Below the pieces are notes generated by a model. It searched no databases, was not told the origin of the DNA, and was given only the letters and a program-made list of their open reading frames with translations. The position numbers and the translations under genes are program-made. Source: Kitasatospora sp. GAS204B (GTDB lineage Bacteria; Actinomycetota; Actinomycetes; Streptomycetales; Streptomycetaceae). Taken from it: a stretch of 64,000 nucleotides of DNA. Every line of letters starts with the position of its first letter. Position 1 is the first letter of the stretch. The DNA is taken from positions 1 to 64,000 of the forward strand of contig NZ_JARZAG010000025.1 of assembly GCF_029892155.1 (NCBI RefSeq), in the 5' to 3' direction. This document shows, one piece after another, positions 26,356 through 35,815 of the stretch.

Positions 26356-28560
26356 GTGTCAATTTACTTGTTCCGCCTGGCCCAGTGGGCGTTTCGGCGA
26401 CGGCGACTGGTGCTGAGCAGCTGGCTCCTGGTCGCCGTCGTCACGATCACCGTCTCGGTCGCCAGTGGCGGTAAGACCAACGACAACTTCACCATCCCCG
26501 GCACCGAGTCGCAGCAGGCCGCAGACCTGCTCAAGGCGAAGCTGCCGGCCCTGGCGGGTGGTCAGACGCAGGTCGTCTTCGCCACCCACGGGGCGGTCAA
26601 GGTCACCGATCCGGTGCCGCGGGCCGGGATCGAGGCCGCGGTCGCGAACCTGGCGAAGGTCCCGCAGGTCGCCTCGGTCTCGAACCCGTTCGTGGCGAAG
26701 GCGACCTCCCCGAACGGCCAGGTCGCGCTCGGCCAGGTGCAGTACACCGCGCAGCCGGCCGATGTGAAGGACGCCACGCTGAACGCGGTGCAGGCCGCCG
26801 TCACACCGGCCCGGGACGCGGGCGTCCAGGTCGAGTACTCCGGCAGCGTCTACCCGGGCTGGCGGCTCGTCCCCTCGGAGCTCCCGGAACTCATCGGCCT
26901 GGTGGTCGCGTTCATCATCCTGCTGATCACCTTCGGCGCGTTCGTGGCCGCCGGTCTGCCGATCCTCACCGCGGTCATCGGCGTGGCCATCACCCTGACC
27001 GGCGTCACCGCCATCGCCTCGGTCGTCACCATCGCCTCGGCCTCGACGACCGTCGCCCTGATGCTCGGCCTGTCCTGTGGCATCGACTACGGCCTGTTCA
27101 TCCTCTCCCGGCACCGCAACCACCTGCTGCAGGGCCGCGAGGTGGAGCAGTCGGTCAGCCTGGCCGCCGGCACGGCCGGCAGCTCGGTGGTGTTCGCCGG
27201 ACTGACCGTCATCATCGCGCTCTGCGGGCTGTCCGTCGTCGGCATCCCGTTCCTGACGATCATGGGCCTGGCCGCGGCCGCCGCGGTGGCCATCGCGCTG
27301 CTGATCTCGCTCACCCTGCTCCCCGCCATGCTCGGCTTCGCGGGCGAGAAGGTGACCAACTTCATCAGCTCGCCGCTGCGCCGGGGCCACCACGAGGAGG
27401 TCGCGATGACGGCGGCCACCGCGCCACAGAAGACCTTCGGGGCGGCCTGGGCCCGCTTCGTGGTCCGCTACCGCATCCCCACCCTGATCGGCGGCGTCGC
27501 GCTGCTCCTGCTGTGCGCGGTGCCGGCGCTGGACGTGCAGCTGGGGCTGCCCAGCGGCTCCTCCAAGCCGACCTCCGACACCTCCCGCCGGGCCTACGAC
27601 CTGACGACGGCGGCCTTCGGTCCCGGCTTCAACGGCCCGCTCCAGGTCGTCGCGGACGGCGTCACCACCCCGCAGGCGGTGGCGGCCATGGCGGCCACGC
27701 TGAGCAAGGTCCCCGGCGTCACGGCGGTCACCCAGCTGGCCCTGACCAACGGCGTCGGGGTCATCCGCGTCGTCCCCACGACCGGCCCGAGCGACCCGGC
27801 CACCGCCGACCTGGTTCACGCCCTGCGCGACAACCGGGCCGCGATCGAGGGGTCCAGCGGGGCGAAGGTGCTGATCGGCGGCGTCACGGCCTCGAACATC
27901 GACGTGTCCGCCAAGCTGTCCGCCGCGCTGCCGGTGTTCCTGGCGGTCGTGGTCGGGCTGGCGTTCCTCCTGCTGACGTTCGCGTTCCGGACGATCCTGG
28001 TGCCGATCAAGTCGATCATCGGCTTCCTGCTGTCGGTCTCGGCCGCGTTCGGCCTGACGGTCGCACTGTTCCAGTGGGGCTGGGGCCAGAGCGTCTTCGG
28101 TATCACCAAGGCCGAGACGATCAGCTTCCTGCCGATCATCATGCTCGCCATCATCTTCGGCCTCTCCAGCGACTACGAGGTCTTCGTCGTCTCCCGGATC
28201 AAGGAGGACTTCACGAAGACCGGCGACGCCCGCGGCGCCGTCCAGCGCGGCACCGGCCTGTCGGCCCGGGTGGTGACCGCCGCCGCGTTGATCATGTTCT
28301 TCATCTTCGTGGCGTTCATGTTCAGCAAGGACCCCACCATCAAGGCCATCGGCTTCAGCTTCGCGGCGGGCGTCTTCCTCGACGCCTTCGTGGTCCGGCT
28401 GACCCTGGTGCCCGCGGTGCTGGCGATCGTCCGCGCGAAGGTCTGGTACCACCCGCAGTGGTTCTCCAAGTACGTGCCGAACCCCGACATCGAGGGCGAG
28501 AAGCTGGAGGAACAGCTGGCCCGCGACCGGGAGGCCGTCTCCGAGGACGTCGGCCGCTGA
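26356..28560 (+). CDS. MMPL-family membrane transporter
   Basis: A 734-residue RND-like transporter with two MMPL domains. A first transmembrane helix (SSWLLVAVVTITVSVASGG) leads to a large external loop, then a cluster of helices containing LGLSCGIDYGLFILSRHRN. The second half repeats this, with IIFGLSSDYEVFVVSRIKED. These GxxxDY segments carry the proton-relay residues of the family. I prefer the GTG at 26356 (VSIYLFRLAQWAFRRRR), typical of family N-termini; a GTG seven codons upstream is possible. Members export lipids or lipophilic metabolites in mycobacteria and streptomycetes. The neighbours do not reveal the cargo. Confidence 0.92.
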   Translation: MSIYLFRLAQWAFRRRRLVLSSWLLVAVVTITVSVASGGKTNDNFTIPGTESQQAADLLKAKLPALAGGQTQVVFATHGAVKVTDPVPRAGIEAAVANLAKVPQVASVSNPFVAKATSPNGQVALGQVQYTAQPADVKDATLNAVQAAVTPARDAGVQVEYSGSVYPGWRLVPSELPELIGLVVAFIILLITFGAFVAAGLPILTAVIGVAITLTGVTAIASVVTIASASTTVALMLGLSCGIDYGLFILSRHRNHLLQGREVEQSVSLAAGTAGSSVVFAGLTVIIALCGLSVVGIPFLTIMGLAAAAAVAIALLISLTLLPAMLGFAGEKVTNFISSPLRRGHHEEVAMTAATAPQKTFGAAWARFVVRYRIPTLIGGVALLLLCAVPALDVQLGLPSGSSKPTSDTSRRAYDLTTAAFGPGFNGPLQVVADGVTTPQAVAAMAATLSKVPGVTAVTQLALTNGVGVIRVVPTTGPSDPATADLVHALRDNRAAIEGSSGAKVLIGGVTASNIDVSAKLSAALPVFLAVVVGLAFLLLTFAFRTILVPIKSIIGFLLSVSAAFGLTVALFQWGWGQSVFGITKAETISFLPIIMLAIIFGLSSDYEVFVVSRIKEDFTKTGDARGAVQRGTGLSARVVTAAALIMFFIFVAFMFSKDPTIKAIGFSFAAGVFLDAFVVRLTLVPAVLAIVRAKVWYHPQWFSKYVPNPDIEGEKLEEQLARDREAVSEDVGR

Positions 28561-28609
28561 CGCTGCTCGACGGTGGCCGAGGCGAGTGCGGCCCCGGGGC
28601 GCGCTGCCC

Positions 28610-29566
28610 TCAGCCGGCGTTCGCCCGGGCGCGCCACTCGCGGGGCGTGGCGCCGTAGGCGGCGCGGAAGACGCGGCTGAAGTGCGCGGGGCTGACGAAT
28701 CCCCAGCGCCGGGCCACGCAGGACACGGTCGGCGAGGCCGCGGCGCGCCGGGACAGGTCCCGGGCGCACATCTCCAGGCGGCGGCGCTGGATCCAGCGGG
28801 CCACCGTGGTCTCCTCGCTCTGGAAGAGCTTGTGGAGGTAGCGGACCGAGACGTGGTGCGCGGTGGCGATCTGCTCGGGTGAGAGCGACGGGTCGCCGAG
28901 GTGGTGGATGGCGTAGTCCTTGATCCGCGCGAGCATGGCCGGAGCGGTCTCCGGCGCCGTCGGGTTCAGGGCGCCGGTGCGCTCCTGGATGAGCAGGGCG
29001 AGCAGATCGATGGCCGCGTCGGCGAGCCGGCCCCCGGTGTAGGGGTCGAGCTGCGGCGCTTGAGCGGCCAGTTGGCGAAGGTAGGCGGCGACCACGTCGG
29101 TGGCTCCGGACCCGGGAGCGAACGCCGTGGCGGTGGCCGCCTTCAGGTCGTTGTCGTGGACCTGGAGAGCGGCGCGAGGCAGGCGGATCGCCGTGAAGTC
29201 GAAGGCGTCCGGGAACTCCTTGGTGAACGGGCGGCTGGACTCGGACACGACGAGCTCGCCCGGGCCCTGCGTGATCTCCCGCCCGTCCTGGGAGATCCTC
29301 GCGCGGCCCCGGTGCTGCAGCGCCACCGACACCCAGCCCTCACCGCCCATCGCGATGGTCCGCCGGTTGCGGCTGACGGTCTGCGGTCCGGCCGACACCC
29401 GGGAGATCTGCACGGCTCCCAGCTGGTCGCTGCTGAGGACCGCGACGGACGGACGCTGCTCCAGCAAGTCGACCTGAAGCGGCACGTAGGCCCGCGAGAC
29501 GGTCTCCCGCCAGAACTCGGCACGCTCGGCGGGGGACAGCGATTCGGTGGACACCGTGGTCGACAC
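28610..29566 (-). CDS. AraC-family transcriptional regulator
   Basis: A 318-residue regulator. The N-terminal part has the AraC_binding_2 type ligand domain (LSPAERAEFWRETVSRAYVP to FTAIRLPRAAL). The C-terminal 100 residues hold two HTH motifs (LSPEQIATAHHVSVRYLHKL and FVSPAHFSRVFRAAYGATP). The start is GTG 29566, preceded by AGGGAG; the longer open frame upstream is Arg/Ser-rich and unlikely. It converges with the MMPL gene and is divergent from the LAL regulator with about 220 bp between. Target genes are not evident. Confidence 0.91.
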   Translation of the reverse strand: MSTTVSTESLSPAERAEFWRETVSRAYVPLQVDLLEQRPSVAVLSSDQLGAVQISRVSAGPQTVSRNRRTIAMGGEGWVSVALQHRGRARISQDGREITQGPGELVVSESSRPFTKEFPDAFDFTAIRLPRAALQVHDNDLKAATATAFAPGSGATDVVAAYLRQLAAQAPQLDPYTGGRLADAAIDLLALLIQERTGALNPTAPETAPAMLARIKDYAIHHLGDPSLSPEQIATAHHVSVRYLHKLFQSEETTVARWIQRRRLEMCARDLSRRAAASPTVSCVARRWGFVSPAHFSRVFRAAYGATPREWRARANAG

Positions 29567-29785
29567 GAGGCTCCCTTCGCCGGCGGAGAGGTCTGTTCCC
29601 GACCGTGCCGGTCCCCGGGTGGAGAGCAGGGCACGGTCGTCGGTCGGCCTTGATCCCCCGTGCTGACCTGGCACCATCTTTCCCATGGTCCGGGTGACCG
29701 CGCTTCTGTCAGATGACCGGTCTCGTGCCGGTGGACGGCGTCGAACACCGTGGACAGCGCCGAACACCATCGAGCAAGGGGTGCC

Positions 29786-32581
29786 ATGCAAAGCGTCTTC
29801 GAGTCCGCGTCAGCCCCGTCGATCCTCGGCCGGGACCGCGAGCTGGCGCGGATCACGGACGTGCTCGACGCCGCGGACGGCCGAAGCTGCGCCGGGGGCC
29901 AGGTGCTCGTGCTCACCGCCGAACCGGGAGCGGGCAAGAGCACGCTGGTCGACCGGTCCGCGGCCCTCGCGGCGAGCCGGGGCTACCAGGTGCTGCGAGT
30001 GCGCGGCGGCGAGGGCGAGACGGGCTTCGGATTCGCCGGGCTGTACCAGCTGCTGCGCCCGCTGCTCGGATCCGTCGACCGGCTGGCCGCCCCACAACGG
30101 GACGCGCTGCTGGCCGCCTTCGGCCAGCAGGCGGTGACCGGCGGCCGACAGCCCGATCCGCTGCTGATCCGCTGTGCCGCGCTGAGTCTGCTCGCCGACG
30201 CGGCCACCGACCGGCGGTTGCTGCTGCTGGTCGACGACGCGCAGTGGCTGGACCCGGGCACCGTGGAGGTCCTCGCCTTCGTCGCGCGCCGCCTGGACGG
30301 CACGACGATGGCCGTCCTGCTGGCCGCGCGGGAGGACGCGCTGCCGGCCTGGTTCGACCGGGACTTCGCCCACCTGGCCATCACGCCGCTGGACCGCGCG
30401 GACGCGGGCATGCTGCTCGATCGCCAACCGCAGCCGCCGCGCGGCCAGGCCCGGCTGCGGATCCTGGAGCAGGCGGCCGGCAATCCGCTGGTGCTGATCG
30501 AGCTGGCTCGTGCGGTCGCGCTGACGCCCGGCAGCCAAGGCGCGGACGCGGCGGAATCGCTGCCGCTCACCACCCGGCTGGAGCGGATCTTCGCGGCGGA
30601 CCTCGCGGGCCTGCCGCAGCGCACCCGGCAGGTGCTGGTGCTGGCGGCCGCGGCCGGCGCCGCCGAGTTCTCCGAGGTGCTGCGGGCCACGCCCGACGCG
30701 GGTGACCCGCAGGTCTGGTTGCCCGCCGAACAGGCGGGCCTGGTGCGGCTGGACTCGGGGCAGGTCCGGCTGCGCCATCCGCTGGTGCGCTCCGCCGTCT
30801 ACCGGGCGGCCTCCTTCGAGGAGCGGCGGGCCGCCCACCAGGCGCTGGCCGAGGCACTGGTCGACGACTCCGACCGGCACGCGTGGCACCTCGCCGCGGC
30901 CACCCTCGGACCGGACGACGAGGTGGCCAAGGCACTGGCCGCCAGCGCGGAGCGGACCCGCCGAGGCAGCGGCTACGCTGCCGCCGCGGCCACCCTGGAG
31001 CGCGCGGCCGCACTGACCCCGGACGCGGACCTGCGGGCGCGCAGGCTGCTCGAGGCCGCCACCATGGCGATGCTCGGCGGCTGCCCCCAGTGGGTCGGCG
31101 AGCTGGCCGTCAAGGTCTGCGCCACCGCGGACGACCCGGAACTGCTCGCCGAGGCGTCCATCCGGGCCGGCTGGTCCCTGGCCGTGACCACCCGGCACGA
31201 GGAGGCGCTGGGATTCCTGGTGCCCGTCGCGCAGTCCATGGTGGCTCCGGCCCCCGAGCTCGCCATGAACGCCCTGGGGACGGCGGCGACCCCGGCGTAC
31301 AACGTCGGATCCGCCTTCTACCGCGCGGAGTTGCGCCGCCTCGCCGACCTGGTGCCGCAGCCCGACGAACCGGCCCGGGTCTGGCTGCGGGCGGCCACCG
31401 AACCGCTCGCGGACCGCGCATGGGCGGTGCCCGCCCTGCACCGGACACTGGCCGAGGCGCCCGAGGACTCGCTCCTCCAGCTGACCCAACTCGGCGGTGC
31501 CGCCTGGATCCTCGACGAGACCGCGACGGCCGTGCGGATCCTCGGGCAGGTGATCGACCACCTGCGCCGCACCGCCACGGCCGGTGGCGACGCCGTGGCC
31601 GCGCAGGCACTCGCGTTCGCGCTGTTCGAGAGCGGCGCGTGGTCCGCGGCCCGGTCCACCGCGCAGGAGGCCTACCGGATCGCCGTCGAGGTCGGGGCGG
31701 AGAACGTGGTGGCGGGATCGCCGATCCTGCAAGCCACGCTGCTGGCGCTGCACGGCGACGCGGCCGGGGCGCGCCGGCTCACCGAGACAGCCGTCGCCGG
31801 GGTGGACCTGTCCTGCTCGCCCAGCCTGTTCGTGCGGTCCTGCCACGCGCTGGGCCTGGCCGCCTTCGTCGAGGGCGACCACCTCGCGGCGTACCGGCAC
31901 CTGCGAGCCGTCTTCTCGCGCGACTTCCACCCCGTCCCGGTCCACTACCACGCGTCGTACTACTACCTCGCCGACCTCGCCGCGGCATCGGTCCGGGCCG
32001 GCCAGACGGACGACGCCCGGTCCGTCGTGCAGGTCGCCGTCCGCTCGCTCGGCGAGCACCGCTCCGCGCGCCTGGACGCGGTGGCGCACCGGGCGACCGC
32101 GCTGCTCAGCGAGCCGGACGAGGCGGAACCGCACTTCCGCGCCGCCCTCGCCGACCCCGCCGGGGACCAGTGGCCCTTCGAACGGGCCCTGGCACGACTG
32201 GAGTTCGGCGAGTGGCTACGCCGACGCCGCCGGGTCACCGAGGCCCGCACGCTGCTGAGCGCCGCCCTCGGCGTCTTCGAGCGACTGGACGCGCGCCCGT
32301 GGACCGAGCGCGCCGCCTCGGAGCTGCGGGCCGCCGGCGTGCCGACCGCGCGAACCGAACCCGCCCACCACGCCGCCGAACTGACGCCGCAACAGCTGCA
32401 GATCGCCCAGGCGGCGGCCGCCGGGCTGACCAACCGGGAGATCGGCGCGAAGCTGCTGCTCTCCCCGCGCACCATCGGCTTCCACCTGCACAAGATATTT
32501 CCCAAGCTGGGCATCACCACGCGGGCCCAACTGCGCGACGCGCTGGACGACGTGCTGTCCACCGACCGACCCGTCGACTGA
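29786..32581 (+). CDS. Large ATP-binding LuxR-family regulator (LAL type)
   Basis: A 931-residue regulator. An N-terminal AAA-type ATPase carries Walker A AEPGAGKST (about residue 50) and Walker B LLLLVDDAQWLD. A long helical, TPR-like middle follows, and a C-terminal LuxR HTH at about 865-925 (LTPQQLQIAQAAAAGLTNRE, then LLLSPRTIGFHLHKIFPKLG). Such proteins activate catabolic or antibiotic gene clusters on binding an effector and ATP. The ATG at 29786 has AAGGGG seven bases before it. The esterase gene downstream, 169 bp away, is a possible target. Confidence 0.93.
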   Translation: MQSVFESASAPSILGRDRELARITDVLDAADGRSCAGGQVLVLTAEPGAGKSTLVDRSAALAASRGYQVLRVRGGEGETGFGFAGLYQLLRPLLGSVDRLAAPQRDALLAAFGQQAVTGGRQPDPLLIRCAALSLLADAATDRRLLLLVDDAQWLDPGTVEVLAFVARRLDGTTMAVLLAAREDALPAWFDRDFAHLAITPLDRADAGMLLDRQPQPPRGQARLRILEQAAGNPLVLIELARAVALTPGSQGADAAESLPLTTRLERIFAADLAGLPQRTRQVLVLAAAAGAAEFSEVLRATPDAGDPQVWLPAEQAGLVRLDSGQVRLRHPLVRSAVYRAASFEERRAAHQALAEALVDDSDRHAWHLAAATLGPDDEVAKALAASAERTRRGSGYAAAAATLERAAALTPDADLRARRLLEAATMAMLGGCPQWVGELAVKVCATADDPELLAEASIRAGWSLAVTTRHEEALGFLVPVAQSMVAPAPELAMNALGTAATPAYNVGSAFYRAELRRLADLVPQPDEPARVWLRAATEPLADRAWAVPALHRTLAEAPEDSLLQLTQLGGAAWILDETATAVRILGQVIDHLRRTATAGGDAVAAQALAFALFESGAWSAARSTAQEAYRIAVEVGAENVVAGSPILQATLLALHGDAAGARRLTETAVAGVDLSCSPSLFVRSCHALGLAAFVEGDHLAAYRHLRAVFSRDFHPVPVHYHASYYYLADLAAASVRAGQTDDARSVVQVAVRSLGEHRSARLDAVAHRATALLSEPDEAEPHFRAALADPAGDQWPFERALARLEFGEWLRRRRRVTEARTLLSAALGVFERLDARPWTERAASELRAAGVPTARTEPAHHAAELTPQQLQIAQAAAAGLTNREIGAKLLLSPRTIGFHLHKIFPKLGITTRAQLRDALDDVLSTDRPVD

Positions 32582-32750
32582 CCTAGGCTCGGATGGGCCG
32601 CCCCGGTGCATGCGCGGACAGGCCAGAGCCGAGTCGCTGTCGGCAAACGCGGCCCGGCCGAGTGGTCCTACGGTGGCGATCGCGCCTCGGGGTACCGAGG
32701 CCGGCCGGCTCCCGCCGAGGCGGGACCACTCGCACTATTAGGAGACGGAA

Positions 32751-33722
32751 ATGACGCACGACTTCAAGCCGGTCCAGCCCGTACTGGAGACGGCGGCCCA
32801 GGCGTTCGCGCAGGCCACGGCCGAGCCCCCGTTCCTGTTCGATCTCGCGCCCGCCGAGGGCCGCAAGGCGGTCGACGAGGTCCAGTCGGGCCCGGTCGAG
32901 CTGCCGGCGGTCGACGAGGAGTGGATCACCGTGGCGGGCGGCCCGACCGGCAGCGTCCGGGCCCGGATCGTGCGCCCGGCCGGTGCCACCGGGACCCTGC
33001 CGGTGGTCCTCTACATCCACGGCGCGGGCTGGGTCTTCGGCAACGCGCACACCCACGACCGCCTGGTGCGGGAGCTGGCCATCGGCGCGGACGCGGCGGT
33101 GGTGTTCCCCGAGTACGCCCTGTCGCCGGAGGCCCGCTACCCCGTCGCCATCGAGCAGAACTACGCCGTCGCCCAGTGGATCGTGCGGGAGGGCGCCACC
33201 AAGGAGCTGGACGGCACCCGGCTCGCCGTCGCGGGCGACTCGGTCGGCGGGAACATGAGCGCCGCGCTGACCCTGATGGCCAAGGAGCGCGGCGATGTGA
33301 CGCTCCGTCACCAGGTGCTCTTCTATCCGGTGACGGACGCCGCCTTCGACACCGACTCGTACCACCAGTTCGCCACCGGCTACTTCCTGCGCCGTGACGG
33401 CATGCAGTGGTTCTGGGACCAGTACACCACCGACTCCGCCCAGCGCGCCGAGATCACCGCCTCCCCGCTGCGCGCCACAACCGCCCAGCTCACCGGCCTG
33501 CCCGCCGCCCTGGTCATCACCGGCGAGGCCGACGTGCTGCGCGACGAGGGCGAGGCCTACGCCAACAAGCTGCGTGCGGCGGGCGTCCCGGTCACCGCCG
33601 TGCGCTACCAGGGCATCATCCACGACTTCGTGATGCTCAACGCGCTGCGCGAGACGCATGCGGCCCAGGCCGCCATCACGCTGGCGGCGCAGACGCTGCG
33701 CGACGCGCTGCACGGCGCCTGA
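32751..33722 (+). CDS. Alpha/beta hydrolase, hormone-sensitive-lipase-type esterase
   Basis: A 323-residue esterase. The HSL-family oxyanion motif appears as HGAGW (normally HGGG), the nucleophile is in GDSVGGN, the acid in GEADVLRDEGEAY, and the catalytic His in GIIHDFVML. Family members hydrolyse short acyl esters. The ATG is preceded by TAGGAG. It follows the LAL regulator gene and is followed by a decayed second hydrolase. Confidence 0.9.
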   Translation: MTHDFKPVQPVLETAAQAFAQATAEPPFLFDLAPAEGRKAVDEVQSGPVELPAVDEEWITVAGGPTGSVRARIVRPAGATGTLPVVLYIHGAGWVFGNAHTHDRLVRELAIGADAAVVFPEYALSPEARYPVAIEQNYAVAQWIVREGATKELDGTRLAVAGDSVGGNMSAALTLMAKERGDVTLRHQVLFYPVTDAAFDTDSYHQFATGYFLRRDGMQWFWDQYTTDSAQRAEITASPLRATTAQLTGLPAALVITGEADVLRDEGEAYANKLRAAGVPVTAVRYQGIIHDFVMLNALRETHAAQAAITLAAQTLRDALHGA

Positions 33723-33890
33723 CGTCCGCTCGCACCAGCCACGGGCCGGCTTCCCCGACCGTCGTGCTGGTGCACGGCGGTTCGCTGATGCGTCCAGGTC
33801 GAGGTCCACTCCTCGCACCTGGTGATGCCGGCCCACCCCAAGAAGGTGGCCGGGCTGATCGTCGAAGCCGTGCGCGCCACGACCACCTGA
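33723..33890 (+). pseudogene. Remnant of an alpha/beta hydrolase gene (internal deletion, frameshift)
   Basis: The first part reads TSARTSHGPASPTVVLVHGG, the typical N-terminus of an alpha/beta hydrolase with its HG oxyanion motif; the initiator appears mutated to CTG. A different frame then reads VEVHSSHLVMPAHPKKVAGL up to a stop at 33888-33890, a typical C-terminus containing the catalytic His. About 200 codons in between, including the nucleophile, are missing and the join is out of frame. The remnant lies directly after the intact esterase gene. Confidence 0.75.
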
Positions 33891-33906
33891 CCGGGCCGCC
33901 ACCCGC

Positions 33907-33952
33907 CGCGCCCCGTTGCCCTCGGTTCAACCACCGACGGCAGCGGGGCGCG
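33907..33952. terminator. Hairpin terminator between convergent genes
   Basis: Arms CGCGCCCCGTTGCC (33907-33920) and GGCAGCGGGGCGCG (33939-33952) pair with one mismatch around an 18-nt loop. It lies between the esterase side (plus) and the cytochrome operon (minus). Confidence 0.75.
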
Positions 33953-34014
33953 AACAGTTCCGGGCACCTGCCAGTCATCACAGCCCCGCGCACGGGGCCG
34001 CCCCGCGCACCGGG

Positions 34015-34971
34015 TCAGCGGGGCGGCTGCTGGGTGCGGTAGTAGTCGCGCCAGATGAGCCGGTGCACCCTGGTCCAGCGCGGAATCGACCGGATGCCGG
34101 GGAGGAAGGGCACCAGGGCCAGGACCAGGCTGAGCAGGGCCATCAGTGCCCAGACCAGGGCGTCGGCGTTGTGGGAACTCTTGAACGGCTCGATCTGGTA
34201 CCAGAAGGTGTAGAGCCACAGCCAGGCCTGGCCTGGGTAGTTGCCGGTCTCGTTCATCATGCCCCACTGGTCGCCCGCCAGGTGCTGGTCCTGGGCGAGG
34301 CCGGCGAAGTAGGTTCCGTCGCCGAGGAAGAGCAGCGGGCGGGTGTAGTCGGTCTGGTAGAACTGGGTTCCCTCGGTGAGCAGTTCGCCGTCCAGCGCAC
34401 CCGACTGGGCCAGTTCCAGCAGGCGTGCGGTGAGGACCGGGACCGGGCCGTAGTCGCCGGGGGGCACCTGGGCGAGGTCGCCGTTCGGGGCTTTGCCGAG
34501 GGCGTCGGCGTAGGCGGAGGTCCACGCCTGCTGCTGGTTCGCGGGTGCGGTGTTCCAGGTGGTGAGGGCGGCGGTGACGGGGGCCGGTTCGGGGGCCTGG
34601 CGCAGGGGTTGGATCACGAAGTCGTTCGCTGTGTCGATCGGGATGCGCACGCCGGCGAAGCGCTGGAGGCCGACTGGTCCGATCTTCTGTCCGGCTCCCG
34701 GTGTGTGGTTGTACGGGGGGCCGTACTGGGCGGTGGTGCTGGTGCCGCCGAGCTCGGACACCGCGGTGGCGGTGAAGTCGGCCGAGTCGGCGCGTGACCA
34801 CGAGCCCAGGGTGACGGGAGGCTCGTCGGGGGAGGAGAACAGCGCGGCGAGGCCGGCGGTCAGTGCGGCGACCAGGACCAGCGCGATGGTGACCTCTTTG
34901 ATCAGGTCGTAGGGCCGGGTCGGGAACGCGGACGACTCCGGCGTGCCGGCCCGGCGGGTTCCGCGCCTCAC
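34015..34971 (-). CDS. Membrane protein of unknown family, third gene of the cytochrome b operon
   Basis: A 318-residue protein with one N-terminal hydrophobic segment (EVTIALVLVAALTAGLAALF), a long polar, presumably external domain and a C-terminal hydrophobic segment (LVWALMALLSLVLALVPFLP) followed by a basic tail. The external part contains GPPYN, GPVGLQRFAGVRIP and several Trp-rich stretches. There is no CxxCH haem motif and no Rieske motif. Its GTG start overlaps the cytochrome b stop (GTGA), so it is made together with it and is probably a subunit of the same complex. It might replace the C-terminal half of cytochrome b. I do not recognise the family. Confidence 0.8.
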   Translation of the reverse strand: MRRGTRRAGTPESSAFPTRPYDLIKEVTIALVLVAALTAGLAALFSSPDEPPVTLGSWSRADSADFTATAVSELGGTSTTAQYGPPYNHTPGAGQKIGPVGLQRFAGVRIPIDTANDFVIQPLRQAPEPAPVTAALTTWNTAPANQQQAWTSAYADALGKAPNGDLAQVPPGDYGPVPVLTARLLELAQSGALDGELLTEGTQFYQTDYTRPLLFLGDGTYFAGLAQDQHLAGDQWGMMNETGNYPGQAWLWLYTFWYQIEPFKSSHNADALVWALMALLSLVLALVPFLPGIRSIPRWTRVHRLIWRDYYRTQQPPR

Positions 34972-35630
34972 GCCTGGCCCTCCTGTCCGGGCGGGACCTG
35001 CTCGGCGTCGGTCAGCGGGGCGTCGATGGGTGGCACGATGCCGCGCAGCCGTACCAGCAGCACGTGCCACGCGCTCAGCAGGCAGATCACGACGGGGAAC
35101 AGCACGATGTGCCACATCAGCATCTGGCCGAAGTCGAGGACGTTCCAGAACGCGCCGATGCCGACCGCGTTCATGCCGTCCTTGGCCTGGTCCGCGATCC
35201 ACTGCGAGTCGAAGTTCTGCTGGACCAGGTAGCCGGAGAACGCCGTGCCGATGGCGGTGAGGAACGCGACCACGCCGGTCATCCAGGTCAGGGCCCGTCG
35301 GCCGCGCCAGGCCGCCATGAAGAACTTCGCCCACAGGTGGAGCACCAGGACGAACATGAACAGCTCGACGCTCCACAGGTGCAGGCTGTTGACGTACTTC
35401 CCGACCGTGGAGACGTGCCACCACGCGGGCCCCTTCAGGGCCAGCAACCCCCCGCTGACCAGCACCACGATCAGCGAGGAGACCGTCAGGACGCCGAAGA
35501 CGTACACCCACGAGGCCATGTAGGCCGGCTGGCTGTCGGGCAGCAGCTTCTCCGGCGGCAGCGCCGTGACCAGCCGGCGACGCACTGCCGCGGTCCAGCC
35601 GCGCTCGGGGGCCGGGGCGGCGCTGCTCAT
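34968..35630 (-). CDS. Cytochrome b6-type dihaem membrane subunit
   Basis: A 220-residue protein of about four transmembrane helices matching the N-terminal half of cytochrome b. The haem-ligand histidine pairs are His84/His98 (spacing 14) and His174/His189 (spacing 15). The extra residue in the second pair is the b6 rather than the bc1 pattern. AFSGYLVQQNF lies where a quinol-site loop is expected. It should carry electrons across the membrane between quinol and partner proteins. It starts at ATG 35630, overlapping the preceding small gene (ATGA), and overlaps the next by 4 bp. No Rieske or c-type cytochrome is nearby, so the redox partner is unknown. Confidence 0.88.
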   Translation of the reverse strand: MSSAAPAPERGWTAAVRRRLVTALPPEKLLPDSQPAYMASWVYVFGVLTVSSLIVVLVSGGLLALKGPAWWHVSTVGKYVNSLHLWSVELFMFVLVLHLWAKFFMAAWRGRRALTWMTGVVAFLTAIGTAFSGYLVQQNFDSQWIADQAKDGMNAVGIGAFWNVLDFGQMLMWHIVLFPVVICLLSAWHVLLVRLRGIVPPIDAPLTDAEQVPPGQEGQA

Positions 35631-35815
35631 CCGCGCTTCCGTCCACGCGGGAAGGGCAGCAGCAGGGCGAGCACGAAGACGAGCACCATCAGGGCGATCA
35701 CCACGAGATTGGCGACGGAGATCTGCACGACGCCCCAGTGGACGTAGTGCCCGGTGCCGTTGAGGTCGATCGGCGCGGCGAGCGTGCGGGTGAACTGGTA
35801 TCCGGATCCGGTCAC
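35627..35815 (-). CDS. Small single-span membrane protein, first gene of the cytochrome b operon
   Basis: A 62-residue protein with a short N-terminal polar part, one transmembrane helix (VANLVVIALMVLVFVLALLL) and a basic tail (PRGRKRG). The GTG start at 35815 and the 4-bp overlap with cytochrome b indicate a coupled subunit. Small single-helix subunits are common in b6f and bc complexes, but similarity to a particular one is not evident. Confidence 0.78.
   Translation of the reverse strand: MTGSGYQFTRTLAAPIDLNGTGHYVHWGVVQISVANLVVIALMVLVFVLALLLPFPRGRKRG

Noticed and set aside
34015..35646. Single long minus-strand frame across the cytochrome b region
   Set aside because: Its first half is a shadow of the cytochrome b gene; the real third gene starts at the GTG overlapping the cytochrome b stop.
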